DNA from: Prostheceraeus crozeri
Lineage: Eukaryota; Platyhelminthes; Polycladida; Euryleptidae
Direction of reading: 5' to 3'
Length of the DNA: 64,000 nucleotides
Assembly (NCBI GenBank): GCA_907163375.1
Contig: CAJQUW010003181.1
Coordinates: forward strand, 248,001-312,000
The translations under genes and the position numbers were made by a program. A model generated the notes under the pieces. That model ran no database searches and was not told where the DNA came from. It saw only the letters and a list, made by a program, of their open reading frames with translations. Each line of letters starts with the position of its first letter. Within the stretch, counting starts at the first letter, position 1. Shown here piece by piece: positions 33,332 through 45,671 of the stretch.

Positions 33332-34170
33332 TCACTGAAAATAATACAATATATTACTTTTTTCAATTCGTTTATGGCTCATAGCAGTGCTAGGGGTGAA
33401 AATCCTGTAAAAAATATCATCCGCATAGATGAGTGATGACATTTCAAAATCAAACATTTTATTTGAGTCAATTTTGCTTTTGTCGGCATTTAAGACATGA
33501 ATTAAAGCATTTATATAAATAGCAATGCCAAACGATGGTCTTAATAATGGTAGTAACACGTCAACTTCTGGAATTTCATTTTCAAGCTTGAAGAAACCGC
33601 GTCTGGTTGTCACCGAAAAGTGGCTTGCATTCTTCATTTATGATAATCCTTACTATCAATGATATAAGCCTGCATTTAGGGATCAAATGTTTTCCAGTTT
33701 CTGGTCAGGTACAAAGACAGTTGCAGAACAACGTTAGGTTTCACTCCTTCATTTTTATTGACCAAAATATAAACAAGGAGTGAAACCAAACGTTGTTTTA
33801 CAACTACAAGTATGTCTTTCATCAAAAATTTTAATGCATCAATCAATGGCTTTTTGAGAATAGAATAAAATATTTTGTCAAATAAAAGAAGCAAAAAAGC
33901 AATAAGCGTTTCATATTTTCTTTGAAATTTGTACGACTTCTTTGATGATTGATATGTCATCCAATGCGGAACCTCCCTCTTTAAAGCCGGCTTGATTCAC
34001 TGTATCACTTCATTCCTATCTAGCCAAGCATTCCGTCGCGCATTAGTTATTTTTGTTAGAATTTTCTCAAAGCAAGATGACAAACTAATGATTCTTGAGT
34101 TTTGACTTTCGCTTTCACATGATATTAATGCTTCATCAAACAATTTTGCTGCCACTATTTTTCTGTAGCT
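33332..34170 (-). pseudogene. LINE reverse transcriptase fragment
   Basis: Minus-strand reverse transcriptase core from a different LINE. From high to low coordinates it shows an ISLSSCFEKILTKI block, QAGFKEGGSALDDI, a degenerate palm A region near LFDKIFYSIL, NKNEGVKPN and then SSLIYADDI with the catalytic YADD (about 33410). Endonuclease and C-terminus are absent. The fragment faces the preceding LINE piece tail to tail. A 29-bp inverted duplication interrupts it at 33721-33803. Confidence 0.72.
33721..33803. repeat. 29-bp inverted duplication inside LINE RT
   Basis: 33721-33749 and 33776-33803 are near-perfect reverse complements (AACGTT.GGTTTCACTCCTT). The segment is part of the reverse transcriptase reading copied back in inverted orientation, a small version of the 1390-1660 event. 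Confidence 0.75.
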
Positions 34171-34225
34171 TTACTTCTTTAAGAGCATTTCTATATTTCA
34201 GCTTGTATCATTTTGATATCTAGAT

Positions 34226-34858
34226 CAGGGGCGGGCAACGTGTGGTCCGTGGGGATGATAGCAGTCGCTTGCCACAACACATTGTGATGCTTACCTAGAT
34301 ACCTGTAGGTACAGTGATGAACTTGATGCTGTCTACCGTGACGTGGTGCATTATACATAAGTCCACTGGCTTAGTAATCGATTCAACAAATCATCACTTG
34401 GTGACTTTTATCGAAAATGCATCAGGAGAGACAAATTTCCAGATATTTGAGCATCAATCGTGAAGAAGATGGCTTTGTTTGACCTGCAGCGCACGAGTTT
34501 ACGAGCGGTTTTTCTCGCGCCTCAACTTCATGAAGTTCCTTTCCGATCCAGCCATACTTATGAAAATATGAAAACTGGCCTTTGGGTGGCAACTGCTTCC
34601 TTCATACCAGACATTGACAAAATCTCGAAGGACATCCAAATTCCACAACAGATAGTATTTTGTACCTCAAGTGCAGGATTGCTGCAAATAGAGTCTTACA
34701 TCACAAAATCAGACATCCGATATCATCTTTTAACCAACTTTAATTCTCAAAATGACGACATCGCTTCACTGTTACATAAGTCCACTTAAACTTACGGCCC
34801 ATAAAGTTTATCAGACCCTTGATGTTGCCCGTGACTAGGAAAAGGTTACCCATCCCTA
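34226..34858. mobile_element. hAT-type element, about 630 bp
   Basis: Left end CAGGGGCGGGCAACGTGTGG and right end GGTTACCCATCCCTA are imperfect inverted repeats of hAT type. Just inside the right end, GCCCGTGACTAGGAAAAGG is the familiar subterminal sequence of this kind of hAT. Flanking octamers ATCTAGAT and ATCAATGT agree at five positions only. An open frame at 34460-34789 has no recognised domain. Confidence 0.68.
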
Positions 34859-34866
34859 ATCAATGT

Positions 34867-35734
34867 TTAAATAGGTTTCAGAAACTTATGGGAAAAATGG
34901 TCCGCTCCAATTACCAATTTTTCACATCACAATGTCGAATTTCTCACAAGACCGTAACAATGAGCAGGTGATTATAAGTAACTATGGTGAATTACTCATG
35001 AGTCATACTACTTTTCACCGTTTCAAACAACACAAGTTTTCTGACATTTCTGTAATCATCGTAAAATTAGTCTTGAGACAAATCGACAGCTTTCTAGTTA
35101 ACTGTAGTCATTCTGCAATGCTACAACACTTCCATGTTTTGAACATATATCCTTTAATTGGACCATAATTTTTCAAATTTTTCAACAATGGAGCCATCGT
35201 CTTAGACTCTCTTTAATCGCTGCACATTTGCTTCTTGCTTTTACGAGCGACTGATTTCCATTCCGTTACTCTACCATACACTGTTGTCCTTAGACAGATT
35301 CAATCACTTCTTGTATGATTAAACCAAAATTAGCAAATAAGTGTAGGAAAATTATACATTTCATAATCAGCAGGAAAATGCGGCTTTGTACATTTTTGGA
35401 CTTTTAAGAACATTTAAGCCGATGGAGCGCCAATACAGATTTTAGATTTTATACACTCATCGGTGAGAGAATTTGTCGCTGCTCAGTGAAATATAATCCG
35501 GGATATCAATTATGTGCAGGAACTGTTTTTCTGGTATATAACACTACATATCAGTCAGAATTCCTTGCACAACACTTAATGAATATTTAAGTGATTGCAA
35601 CGTATCAAAAACGCAGGTGATAATGTACTCCGTTCATGTGACAATCCGAAAACTGTACACGCAGCAGGAAGAAGCCTTATCAATGGAAGTGTGTTTTCTA
35701 GAAGCAATTCCGCACCGTAAAAACGATTGTAGTT
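34867..35734. other. No recognisable feature
   Basis: AT-rich sequence. Nothing is supported. Confidence 0.4.
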
Positions 35735-36995
35735 GTAAAATACCCAAGGAGGGGTTCTGGTTGAACGTCCACGGGTCCATTAGGTCCAGATTCCGACCCC
35801 TTTTGGACTACTCACCTGGTGGCGCTTGTGAGTCGTGCTCACCGGATACTACCATCAATATTCGCCGGTAGTAACTAATTCAACCATAGACGAGTGCTGG
35901 GCGGCTGTTAATAACCTGGTTCATCCCAGGGTCTGGGGAGGGTAGTGGGACACTGATGCAGGAAATGTCATCAAAGGATCTTCAGCACCAACAAAATTTG
36001 GCGTGACAGACGTCAATAGTTGGTGAATCAATACTTCACCCAGTCTCCAACCCGTCTTTGCCAAGCGTGGTCTGTAAACCCGACAACACTGCAACATGAC
36101 TGACACAAGCAAAAATTCACGACCCAGTCCCCAGCAGCGCAACCACCCAAGATCAGCTAGGATCCGTCAGCAGCCGTGCAGAGGGTGCGAAGAATCACTG
36201 GGTTATGATCAGCAACGAAATCACATTGCAGCTGGCTACATTCAACGTCAGATCAATCTGTTCAGATGATAAGATTGACGAAATAAAATACGAACTCGAA
36301 TCTACAAAAATGGAATGGGACCATCATTAGCCAAAGCGAAACGAAGCGCAGATATTGTAGACAGACGTTGCTTAAGAGTAGTCGCTCATTCAGACAGAAC
36401 TATGGACGGCTACCAAGTTGTGGGATTTCTGATTAAGAGCAACTGGATTTCAAAAGTCGAAAACTTCGTGGCTGCCTCCCCATGTATTGCTAGCCGAACA
36501 AGTAACTTTTCCATCACACAAAAGCGTCAAGTTTTCAACCAGTGTATTCTTCCTGCCCGCAGAAACGTGGACATTCCACAAAGGAATAATGGACAGAATG
36601 CAAGCAGTCCAAAGAAGAATGGAGGGACGAATGCTCGTCATTTCCTATCTAGAACGACGAAGGAACACTGAAATAAGATCAATCAGTAAGGTGAAAGATG
36701 TGGCAGAACACATAAGGATACAGAAATGGAGATCGGCTGGCCATGTTAGTCGCTACAGTGACGACGGATTGGGTCTAAAAGATTGATCGAGTGGAGCCAT
36801 CGAGGACAAAGGCGTACTGTTGGATGCCCGAGAAGAATATTGAGACACGACATGGACAACTTCTATGGCTGTGTCAACTTGGGTGCTGCTGCGCCGAATC
36901 CCCGCTGCTGGAAGTCATGGGGCAAGGCCTTTTCCCGAAACAACGGGATAAACGCAGGCTGTCCTCAAGTAAGTAATCCCAGGAGTATTTAGTGT
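35735..36995 (+). pseudogene. RTE-like LINE with the reverse transcriptase deleted
   Basis: A LINE copy retaining both ends. A GC-richer 5' leader (35735-36225) precedes the first residues of the endonuclease (LATFNVRSICSDDKIDEI, about 36231) and a further endonuclease block (DGYQVVGFLIKSNWISKV, about 36390). The reading then joins directly to the region after reverse transcriptase (KRQVFNQCILPA, MDRMQAVQRRMEGRML, RIQKWRSAGHVSRYSDD, RGQRRTVGCPRR). The reverse transcriptase domain is missing, so this is an internally deleted copy. Frame changes are also present. It ends near CAAGTAAGTAA, like other LINE tails here. Confidence 0.8.
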
Positions 36996-38160
36996 CTAAA
37001 TAAAAGGAAATTTTCGTGGGTTATGTTCTGCTCTCAGGCGCTTAAGTTTGTGTCCCAATTTTGGAACCTCAAATAGTGGAAGCACGCGGATTTATAGGCT
37101 TCTGCTAATATATACAAGTTACATGTAGAAGGAAAGCCGATGCATGTGATCAACTGAGGAAAATAAGATCCGTGTTTTCTGTTGATCATCAACCTTACAA
37201 CCAAACACTTCACATTGGTTGCAGACATGTAAATCTGAATGCTTGAATGTGATTGTGATACATTTTGTGTGTTCAAAAGAAAGGTGAAGTATTGAAATAC
37301 ATACAAAAACAACTCCGGCACACACGTGTAGTGTTTAGAACTGCTGCCATATTTTCTCAATAAAATATATTTCTCTCAGACGTTTTCTCACAGTGAGCCA
37401 AATTTCTCAAATGTGGAGCATCCCTGCTGTTGATAACTTCAAGTCGTTGCTTGCAATAGGACCCAAGCATTATCATACATTTTGTGTTTCAGCCTGGCGT
37501 CTTTATTTTCACTAATTAGGAAAAATATGGAAGCAGTCGTGTGTCTGAGGATCAGCCAAAGTCAGCATCTGAACTGAAGGAGTCCATTTGTCATCATTGG
37601 TGCTCTTCTATTACGCCACAATTTTGTCACATCTCAAACTCAGTGAAAGGTCGACTTTTTCGTGTAAAAAAAGAAGAGATTATCCAACCAAACTGACCCA
37701 CTGATTCACCATGACTTCAGTTTCATCACTTCACCTTTTTTTATACCGTGGTTATAAAACATGTGATATGTAATGTTTTATGTTCAATTTGATTACAGTA
37801 GATTTTTACAATGCGTTCGCCTACATCGTAAAAATGCTATATTCGATAATAAAAGGATTGCTGTCATAATACTCGCGCAGGGACTGTCTGTGTCAACGAA
37901 CTTTTTAGAGATGACGGATGAGACCATAACATGACTGACTGCCTTGCATGACTATGTTCTTCTAACAAACGCATGATCCTCAATTCAGTTCTAAAATTTA
38001 TTTTTCTTAATGGAAATAAAAGTGATGGCAAACATTTCCAGACAATTCTAATGAAGACACTTCTGCAATTAAGCATTAGGCCCAATAGGATCAAATCATT
38101 GAGGTTTGCTGTTACTTTGCAATGTGCTCGTGCTTGTTCTGAAACCTCATGTCATTTAAG
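36996..38160. other. No recognisable feature
   Basis: AT-rich intergenic sequence up to the left end of element X. Confidence 0.4.
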
Positions 38161-38479
38161 CAGACCACCAAACCAATTCGAATTTCAAAAAAGCGAACCC
38201 ATAATTTTCACATGAAGCAAAGTAGAATAGTGTTATAACGACATAATATGCCATCAAGCCATACACTACCCCGAATACTACGAACAGGGTGGCCGCGTTG
38301 TTTATTTGAAAAAAAATCGAGTACATAAATGTATATGAAAGTGTACTAGCGACAGTAATAAAAATATCTGTATTAATAAAGTAAAAACAATGCGAACAGC
38401 AACAATATCAGTAGGAGAAACACTAACAGTGAACTGCAGTGAACGTCATATCACTATGAAGCTTGTGAGAATAAATTCT

Positions 38480-40725
38480 TGTAATAAGTTTCAGAAGTTT
38501 TGTGGGAAACAAGAGGACGACTAGCAAAGCGAGAGAGCTGGTGGTGGAAGTGTGAAGTACAGAGAATGATAAGGAGGCTTTCAAGTAGTAGCAGAAGTCG
38601 AATAATGAAAACGACAGAAGACAATACAAAGAAGCGTCTAAGTTAGCAAAAAAGGCCGCTCCAAAAGCCAGACAAGAATCGTGGGAAGCTTGGAGTAAAG
38701 AAGTAAACAGGGTGGAGGCTCAAAGCAAATTGTTTGAGATCTCACGGCAAATGAAGTCAGAGTGTAACGGTGTTGTCCAAGGAAGCTATGTGACAGGGGC
38801 GACAGGCGAGATTATAGTTCAAGAGCGCGACATAAAGAAGAAGTGGAAAGACTTCTATGAGAGTATGCTGAACGAGAGCAACGGTTTCTCCACGGAACAA
38901 GTCTTGAAAACGGAAGGACCAATCGAACAAGTCACATAAGAAGAAATCGGAGAAGCAATGGCCGCTATGAAGAGCAAGAAAGCCACTGGACCATCGGGAA
39001 TGACCGTTAATTTGCTAAAAGGAGCCGGTGAAGACATTCTGGCAAAGCTGTAGGCGGTGTTTCAGATAGTAATCGGGAGTTGACTGATTGCACCTCAGTG
39101 GCATAAGGGTCTTACGGTCCCTATTTTCAAGGGTGAAGGTGACAGCCTTAACTGTGATAACTACGGAGGTACTCGACTGCTCGAGCATGGAATGAAGTCA
39201 TTCGAAATATTATTGGAGAAAAGGATGAGAAATATCATCGACATCGATCACCGCCAATTTGGCTTAATGAAAGGCAAATCAACAACGGACGCCGTTTTCA
39301 TCCTAAAAGAAAAGACTCAACCACGTATTTGTCGACTTGGAAAAAGCTTTCGACAGGGTACTGTGGACGGTAATTGAGTGGGCACTAAGGAGACAAGGAG
39401 TTCCTGAGGGACTTGTTGCAGCAATAATGTCCATTGTAATATAAGGAGGCGATCCGGAAAAAATTGCACCGGGGAAAATTCATGATTCACGAATTGTCAC
39501 ATTAAAGTTAATGACTTTTTTCCGGATCGCCTCCTTATATTACAATAATGTCCATGTATCACTGCACAACTACTCGGATCAAGACGAGTGCTGGCATCAC
39601 AGAAGAACTAGAAATTGGAGTTGTTGTAGGCTGCACCAATGCTCAGCACTCAGTCCATTGTTATACATTGCAGTAATAGAGGAAGTGACAAATGAATACA
39701 GAAGCGAAGGTCCGTGGGAGTTACTGTATACCGATGACCTAGTGCTGACGGCAACGTCAAAACAAGAAGCCAGAAGAAAAAGTCGTAGAGTGGAACATTC
39801 AGCTGGAAGAGAGAGGATTGAAGATCAGCGGGGCTAAGTCAAGAGTCCTTGTTACCGGGAAGAGTATGAAGGAGCAGACGAAGTCGGGAAAGTGGCTTTG
39901 CCGTTGCTGCAGTAAAGGCGTGGAGGCGAACTCCATTTTTTGTGGTACGTGCAGAATGTGGTGCCACAAGAAGTGCTCTGGAGTTCGCACCCTCAAAGGA
40001 GTTCAAAGTATCAGTTGTCGAAAGTACGTAAATGGCAACTCTCCAGACGACGACTCCCTGGAGATCAACCGCATGACAGTGCAAGAAGCCCAAGAGTTTT
40101 GCTGTCTTGGGGATGTCCTAGACAGAGAAGCCGAAACGGAAAGTGCAGTCAGAACTCGCATGGCAGCAGCGTGGAAGAAGTGGAGGGAACTAGACAGCCT
40201 GTTGACAAACAAAGGCATTCCGTTGCGGTACAGGACACACGTACACGAGCTGTGTATAAGATCGGTCCTAATTTACGGTTCGGAAACATGGCCCCTCACT
40301 CAAAAATTGATGGAGCAGCTAAGAGGCATTGACAGGCGAATGATGCGATATATAGCACGTGTGATGTTGAAGGATAAAGTGCGAAGTGAAAAAAGGAAAG
40401 ACTGTGTCACGTGGCCTACCTGAACTACCAATTCGCTTACGCCAGAAACGCTTGCGGTGGTTCGGACATGTGAAGAGAGCAACCGACAACATCGATGAGG
40501 CATATCATCTATCGGTTGACAGTCGGCGTCCACTGGGAAGACAAAAGAAAACGTGGCATGCCTGTGTCAAAGAAGATCTACATAGAATACGGTAATACCT
40601 GAAGGTCAAGGAGGACACTGCTCGGGATCGAAATGCATGGAAAAAAGTCATCGCAGCAACGTCCAACCCTGGTGGGATCGGGAAGAAGCGTCGAGAAACG
40701 AAGAAGTAAAATAAGTAAGTCAATG
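38480..40725 (+). pseudogene. LINE (RTE-like) with reverse transcriptase and C-terminal zinc finger
   Basis: Non-LTR retrotransposon lacking the 5' endonuclease. In order: linker (ESWEAWSKEVNRVEAQSKLF), reverse transcriptase blocks (KATGPSGMTVNLLKGAGED, HKGLTVPIFKGEGD, LLYTDDLVL as the catalytic YxDD), a Cys/His zinc finger (WLCRCCSKGV, CGTCRMWCHKKC; about 39890-40000), then FCCLGDVLDREAETESAVRT, LIYGSETWPL, RLRWFGHVKR and a Lys/Arg-rich end near 40707. The last long open frame (39818-40423) is intact for 200 residues. In-frame stops and frame changes lie upstream, and a 106-bp palindromic insert splits the reverse transcriptase. Confidence 0.88.
39437..39542. mobile_element. 106-bp palindromic insert in LINE with 13-bp target duplication
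   Basis: Perfect 27-bp terminal inverted repeats (TAATATAAGGAGGCG, then ATCCGGAAAAAA) enclose ~52 bases. CAATAATGTCCAT occurs on both sides (39422-39434 and 39543-39555). Removing the insert and one copy restores the LINE reading frame (AAIMSMYHC). A duplication of 13-15 bp is too long for common cut-and-paste families and resembles LINE-type integration. Confidence 0.9.
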
Positions 40726-42559
40726 TAGAAACTATATGTAATCATGATCGGAGTAGCAAGGCTGTCAAATATTATTATTAGTAGCAATCGGTTTTACGTT
40801 TCAATCACTTATCAGAATTCGAGTACATCAAATAGAATTCGAGCACATTTAAGTATATTCGAGTATATCAGCAAAAATCGAGTACACGCGGCCAGCCTGT
40901 ACGAACCTGTGTAGATAGTGAATATTGCTTACTGGTACAAAAATGATACCCTGTCGGAGTACATCTTAGGAGGTATTTTTCTTGCATTATTATCACGCGA
41001 TTCACAAATGCACAAGACCAGATTTATACTTAAACTAGCTTTTGTATTTTATTATTGATCATACATGTAACCAGCAATCAATTTAGATTGCTTCAATTTT
41101 AGGCCAATAATGTAGATTCCAAGAAAATTCAGCAGAATGAAGATGATTTTATAATTTCTAATGCGGCTAAAGAAATTTCTCTAAGTGCCATGCTTCCAAC
41201 TGCTAAATTTGCCTAAAACTTTAACCATCTTTTTCATCTGAGTATTCCAAAGCATATTGAAATTTTAAAATATCTATTAGGGCTCTGTCAACTAAAGTCA
41301 TGCAAAGTGCATCATATTACTAATAAAAGATCCTTAATAAGATTTTACATCAATATGGCAATTATTTCATACAGTAATAGAATGTACACAAAAGATTTCA
41401 TCTGATAATCACTATAGTTTTCTTCACAACTCGTTAGCCTAATATTATGCTAATAATATTGCTTACTAGGATGCATTTTTGTAAGGGAAGACCATGCTAA
41501 TAATTAAGCTATATTACTGAAGCAAAATTGATATTTTATTAAATGGGCATTGTTGCAAACGTTGACTTAAAGTGTCAACCTGTACATTAACGATCAATGA
41601 AATTGATATTGCTCAATTATGCAGCACTATAGTGATTAAATGATAAATATTTCAAAAATGGAATTTTCCCGACAATAGATGGCCAATGAGAGAAAATTAT
41701 GAAGTCAATGATTTGCATTCGAGTGGTTTCTTTACAGACCCTTTATGTCAAGCTTTTAACTATAAGTGGACCCATTCCAGAGATCAAAACTGCCTTATGA
41801 GACATGTATTAGTACTTTTTCAATCAAAACTTTATAGTGTAAATATATATCAATATCATAAATCTAAATTGATGAAAACCGACGATAAATAATATTGGAT
41901 AAATCTATGAAAATGTTCCATAAAAGTTATCACTATACAACCTACTTCAAAGGCCAATTATCAAGATCATGCTCCATGCGCGTCTATTAAAAAATATGCA
42001 ACCAGGTCCAAGCTTTGAATTGAATTGGAGATCGCTGATAGTGAAAAATATTGATTTTATTTCCGTCTTCACTATTTTGTAATAAATAACAAAAATAAAA
42101 TCAATATCTTTCAATATTGGCTCTTTACAATACAATTCAAAACATGACAAAAGGCCAAGATAGTTTATCTAAAACCAAGTCCAAGCTTTACGTTGCAAGG
42201 TTCTCATTGTCTTGGATCGTTGACACCACTTTCTCCCGTTGAATTTTATTTGGGCATTCCTATTTATTGACGTGTTTGCCAGAAGTCACGAAAGCGTTCA
42301 GGCAGAAGTTGGGTCTGCTGGAATTTATAGATGGTAATGAATCCTCAGTCAGCAAGTAAATAAATGGCATAATATTACTGATGCTTTTTTTACCAGATGC
42401 ACTAGAATGCATGACTCGAAAAACTACTTTTTTCAAAAGAACTGCTTTTGAAGGCTAGATAGAATGTATTACTGAAACTCCTTCCCCCTCCCATAACGCA
42501 AAACCAGCACGAATAATCAGCTCAACTGTTTCAAAAACGAACTTCTTCATTTCGTTCAA

Positions 42560-43250
42560 AAATTTTACATTCAAAATTAGAAGGCATTCTTGTGCAGCTG
42601 TCATTTTCTATTGATCCAAGTGCCAAGTGCTAAGTGCCAAGAGGTCACACGATGCAAGATCTCGTCTTTATTGTTAAGATTTTTTATGAAACCAATGGGA
42701 ATTGCTGTTCAGCCGTTCGATGTTTGGAAGACTGATTCTGCAGAGCGGTCAGGTCACAACAAATACCTTAACACAAAATCCATGGATCAACGCAGTCTAA
42801 AAGCTTGGGCTGACATTTCCTTATGAAGCGTAATTGAGCCATTTTTCTTTCGAGAAACTGACAATGAATGGTAAAAGCTTCCTTACCATGCTGCATAAAG
42901 TGATACCGAATGTCACTGAGGATAGGAGCATGTTCATACAGGATGGAGTGCCAGCGCACTACTACCGACCGATCGTAATTTTTTTAAAACAATTCATTTT
43001 CCTAAATCATGGATTGACCGTCATAACGCTCTATGGAATGGCTTCCGATATCACCACATTTAATGCCATTTTTTTCGCTTGAACACGTTAAGGAAATGAT
43101 GCATTGGAGTCATCCTTACATTTGGATGAACTGGAAAACAGAATTTGCACCGTTTTTCACCAGATTGACGAGCGATTGTATGAAGACATGCTCTTGCGCT
43201 GCTGACCGAAGAGTTAATTTGTGTTCCGGCAAATGGTGAGCAAGAAGAAA
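42560..43250 (+). pseudogene. Tc1/mariner-like transposase remnant, related to the 54.7-kb element
   Basis: Plus-strand fragments in family order: IEPFFF-type block near 42830, TMNGKSFLTMLHKVIPNV, FIQDGVPAHYYRPIVIFL (second catalytic Asp, about 42940-42990) and a decayed third-Asp region near 43030-43080 (MEWLPISPHLMPFF, where the family has WPPRSPDL). It matches the layout of the DD41D element at 54714-56090. Frames change several times and both ends are missing. Confidence 0.65.
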
Positions 43251-44589
43251 ATAAATTGTCAGTGTTGCGAGTGTTAACAACTGGCTTCTCTTGAATCAAA
43301 AATAACTTACAGAAAGTCATCATTGAGTCGTTAATTGCCATTTCAAAAAACTTTGAAATGATCAATGAGAGAGGAATTGATAAGAAAGTGACTTTGGGGG
43401 CTCGCTGTGGGATATCCTCTATATTAACATGAAAGAAAATTACGGGTATATCATAATCAAAGTTCAAAGTAAAGCATCATCCACCAAGTTACACAAAAAA
43501 ATTAATCCTTGTCACACAGCATGAATTGACGACTAAAAACTATCGCACATTACAGACACCATGCTAGTTAATTAATTATGATATATAATGACTAGTTATG
43601 ATATTTAATCCAAAATGATGCCCAGACCACGAAAGGAAAAAGGCAAGAGATGAGAGAGATATTTGATTTAAGCCATTACGAGAAGTAGTGTACTAACTTT
43701 TCTGGAATTTTAGCCGTGCAGTCAGGGTGCCTGTAATAGTCAGAAACTCAAATGCAGATAAATCTTCATCCGAACTACAGACATCTACAATTTATGAAAT
43801 GCATGTAGTTGAATCTCATTGTCTAGATACTTGTTTTCAAAAATTGATATTTGCAAACAGGAATGCAAATAGCACAAAGGTGAGCTGCCGAATTTCCAAG
43901 CACATCCATCTACTGATGGTTTGCGCGGTGAGTTACTGATAGGGTACAATAGGGTGCATTGCAATAATGACGGCTAAGAAGCCAAAAACGTTTGCAGTTC
44001 CGACTGAAAAGTGTTTGTAGATCCGGCAATTATTCAAATCAAACCTCTCTCTCATCCCTTATAGTTCAAACATAAGCAATGAAAAAAACAATGACATAAA
44101 TAAAAAAAATTTAAACAAGATGGTGACAGCTACTTGATTAAAGCCTCGGCCATGTTAAAGCTCAGGCGCCATGACATAAGTAAACATAACATCAATGCGA
44201 AAGGAGAAGACTTATGCACTTGTTTGCAAGATTTCAATTTTCATTGTTTCCGCTTTTGCAACAGGTAATCGCATATTCATTCCCTTGCATTCCCGAAACT
44301 TTTGGTAGAATTCTCCTTTATACTTTTGTAGCACGCCTCTTAAAAGGCGCATTTTGTAGAGAATCAAAGCAATCGAAACTCCATACGAACGTAGTACAAC
44401 TTTTCCGCCAAGAATTCCCGCCTAAAATTATTTTTTATTTCGGAATCTTGATTACTTGCGATGAGTCCTGTTTCTTCATGATTGACGAAGGAATCAGTGA
44501 CTAGCAATTGTAGAAGGATCTTCTGATCAAGTGTCACGCGGATTTTTAGAAAGTGCCTGTTTTGAAATTCATGATTGTTTAAAATTGAA

Positions 44590-44843
44590 GGGCCCCTGAG
44601 CTCAATAGGTTCCTTCACAATCTGAAAGAAACCCTCAAGATGTCAAGAGTGTCCCCTCACGATTTCAAAAGGGCCCCGTCACAATCTAAAAGGGCCTCAT
44701 AACGATCTCAAGAGGGCACCAAAAAAATCTTTAAGAGCCCCTCACAATCTCAAAAGGGCCCCTCACGATGTCAAAAGGGCCACCTCACAATCTTAAAGGG
44801 TCCCTTCACAATTTAAAAGAGCTTCATAACGATCTCAAGAAAG
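44590..44843. repeat. 21-22 bp minisatellite, about 12 units
   Basis: Tandem units of the form CCCCTCACAATCTCAAAAGGG with variants. Two distinctive units containing CATAACGATCTCAAGA (about 44698 and 44824) lie ~126 bp apart, which suggests a higher-order six-unit period. Confidence 0.85.
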
Positions 44844-45671
44844 TTATTTGTTCCCTGGTAGAACATTTTCCCACTACTTAGTTCAGTTTAAAAAAAAGCC
44901 GGAATGCCGGTTAAAACCGGAAGAGTGGCAGTCGTGCAGAAAGTTTCAGGTGGTTACATGAAAATAGGCTACACATGTCAGATCATATCAGTATCATATT
45001 TATGTCTTCATCAGTAGATTCAAAATAATTACTATACACATCAACTTTTTGCCTAGTTACACGTGCATCACGAAAATCACAGTGAAAGTGACTTTCACAG
45101 TATAATAACAAATATTTTTTTTGTTTATTTTAAAATGATTGTAAATAACAAATGAAAATAACTTCAAAAAAATGTGAAAAAAAATTAAACAGAAAATATT
45201 CCATTGTGTATATCATCATCTCAATTTCTTAGGCCTACTTATCAACATTATGCAATACACCTCACTCATTCGCACAAATTGAAACGTTTGTTTTACTAAT
45301 CCATTGGAATGATGTCTCGTATTCCTTGACTGATAAATTCGATGACATTCATTTGTAGCATGAAACCCGCTTATGTCAACATGCATCAATACAGACTCAT
45401 GTAAGCTATAGCACCATGGCCTCAAAGCTACTGTAAAAAGTGCACCGGAACGCAGTAAGACAGGGATTTGCCTTCAGGAATTGCTACAACATGGCATTTT
45501 TGATAATAAAGACACTTTTTCCATTTTCTATATAACATAGTTATTTCATAGGATAATGCTATCGTCAAGATCTGCATTCAATTGTCAACACATGGATGAT
45601 AGCATGACTAAAATAAAGGGCAACATGACATTAATTCACGTTGCGTGAACATGTAAAAATTTCTGTGCTAT

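Larger units (their letters stand above)
38285..40899. mobile_element. TIR element Y (hAT-like) inside X, carrying a LINE
   Basis: Ends CAGGGTGGCCGCG and its inverse CGCGGCCAGCCTG are flanked by a 6-bp duplication TACGAA (38279-38284 and 40900-40905). The empty site in copy 2 of X confirms the insertion point. Subterminal TTCGAGTACAT words repeat four times at the right and once at the left. Ends look hAT-like; a 6-bp duplication is shorter than the usual 8. The interior is almost wholly taken by a LINE. Confidence 0.85.
41541..44936. other. 3.4-kb segment replacing 165 bp of element X
   Basis: Compared with copy 2, the sequence diverges after TTTTATTA (41540) and rejoins at AGAAAGTTTCAGG (44937), where copy 2 has only ~165 bp. 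The segment holds a mariner-like remnant and a minisatellite. Outside these (41541-42559 and 43251-44589) it is AT-rich with no other feature. Confidence 0.6.
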
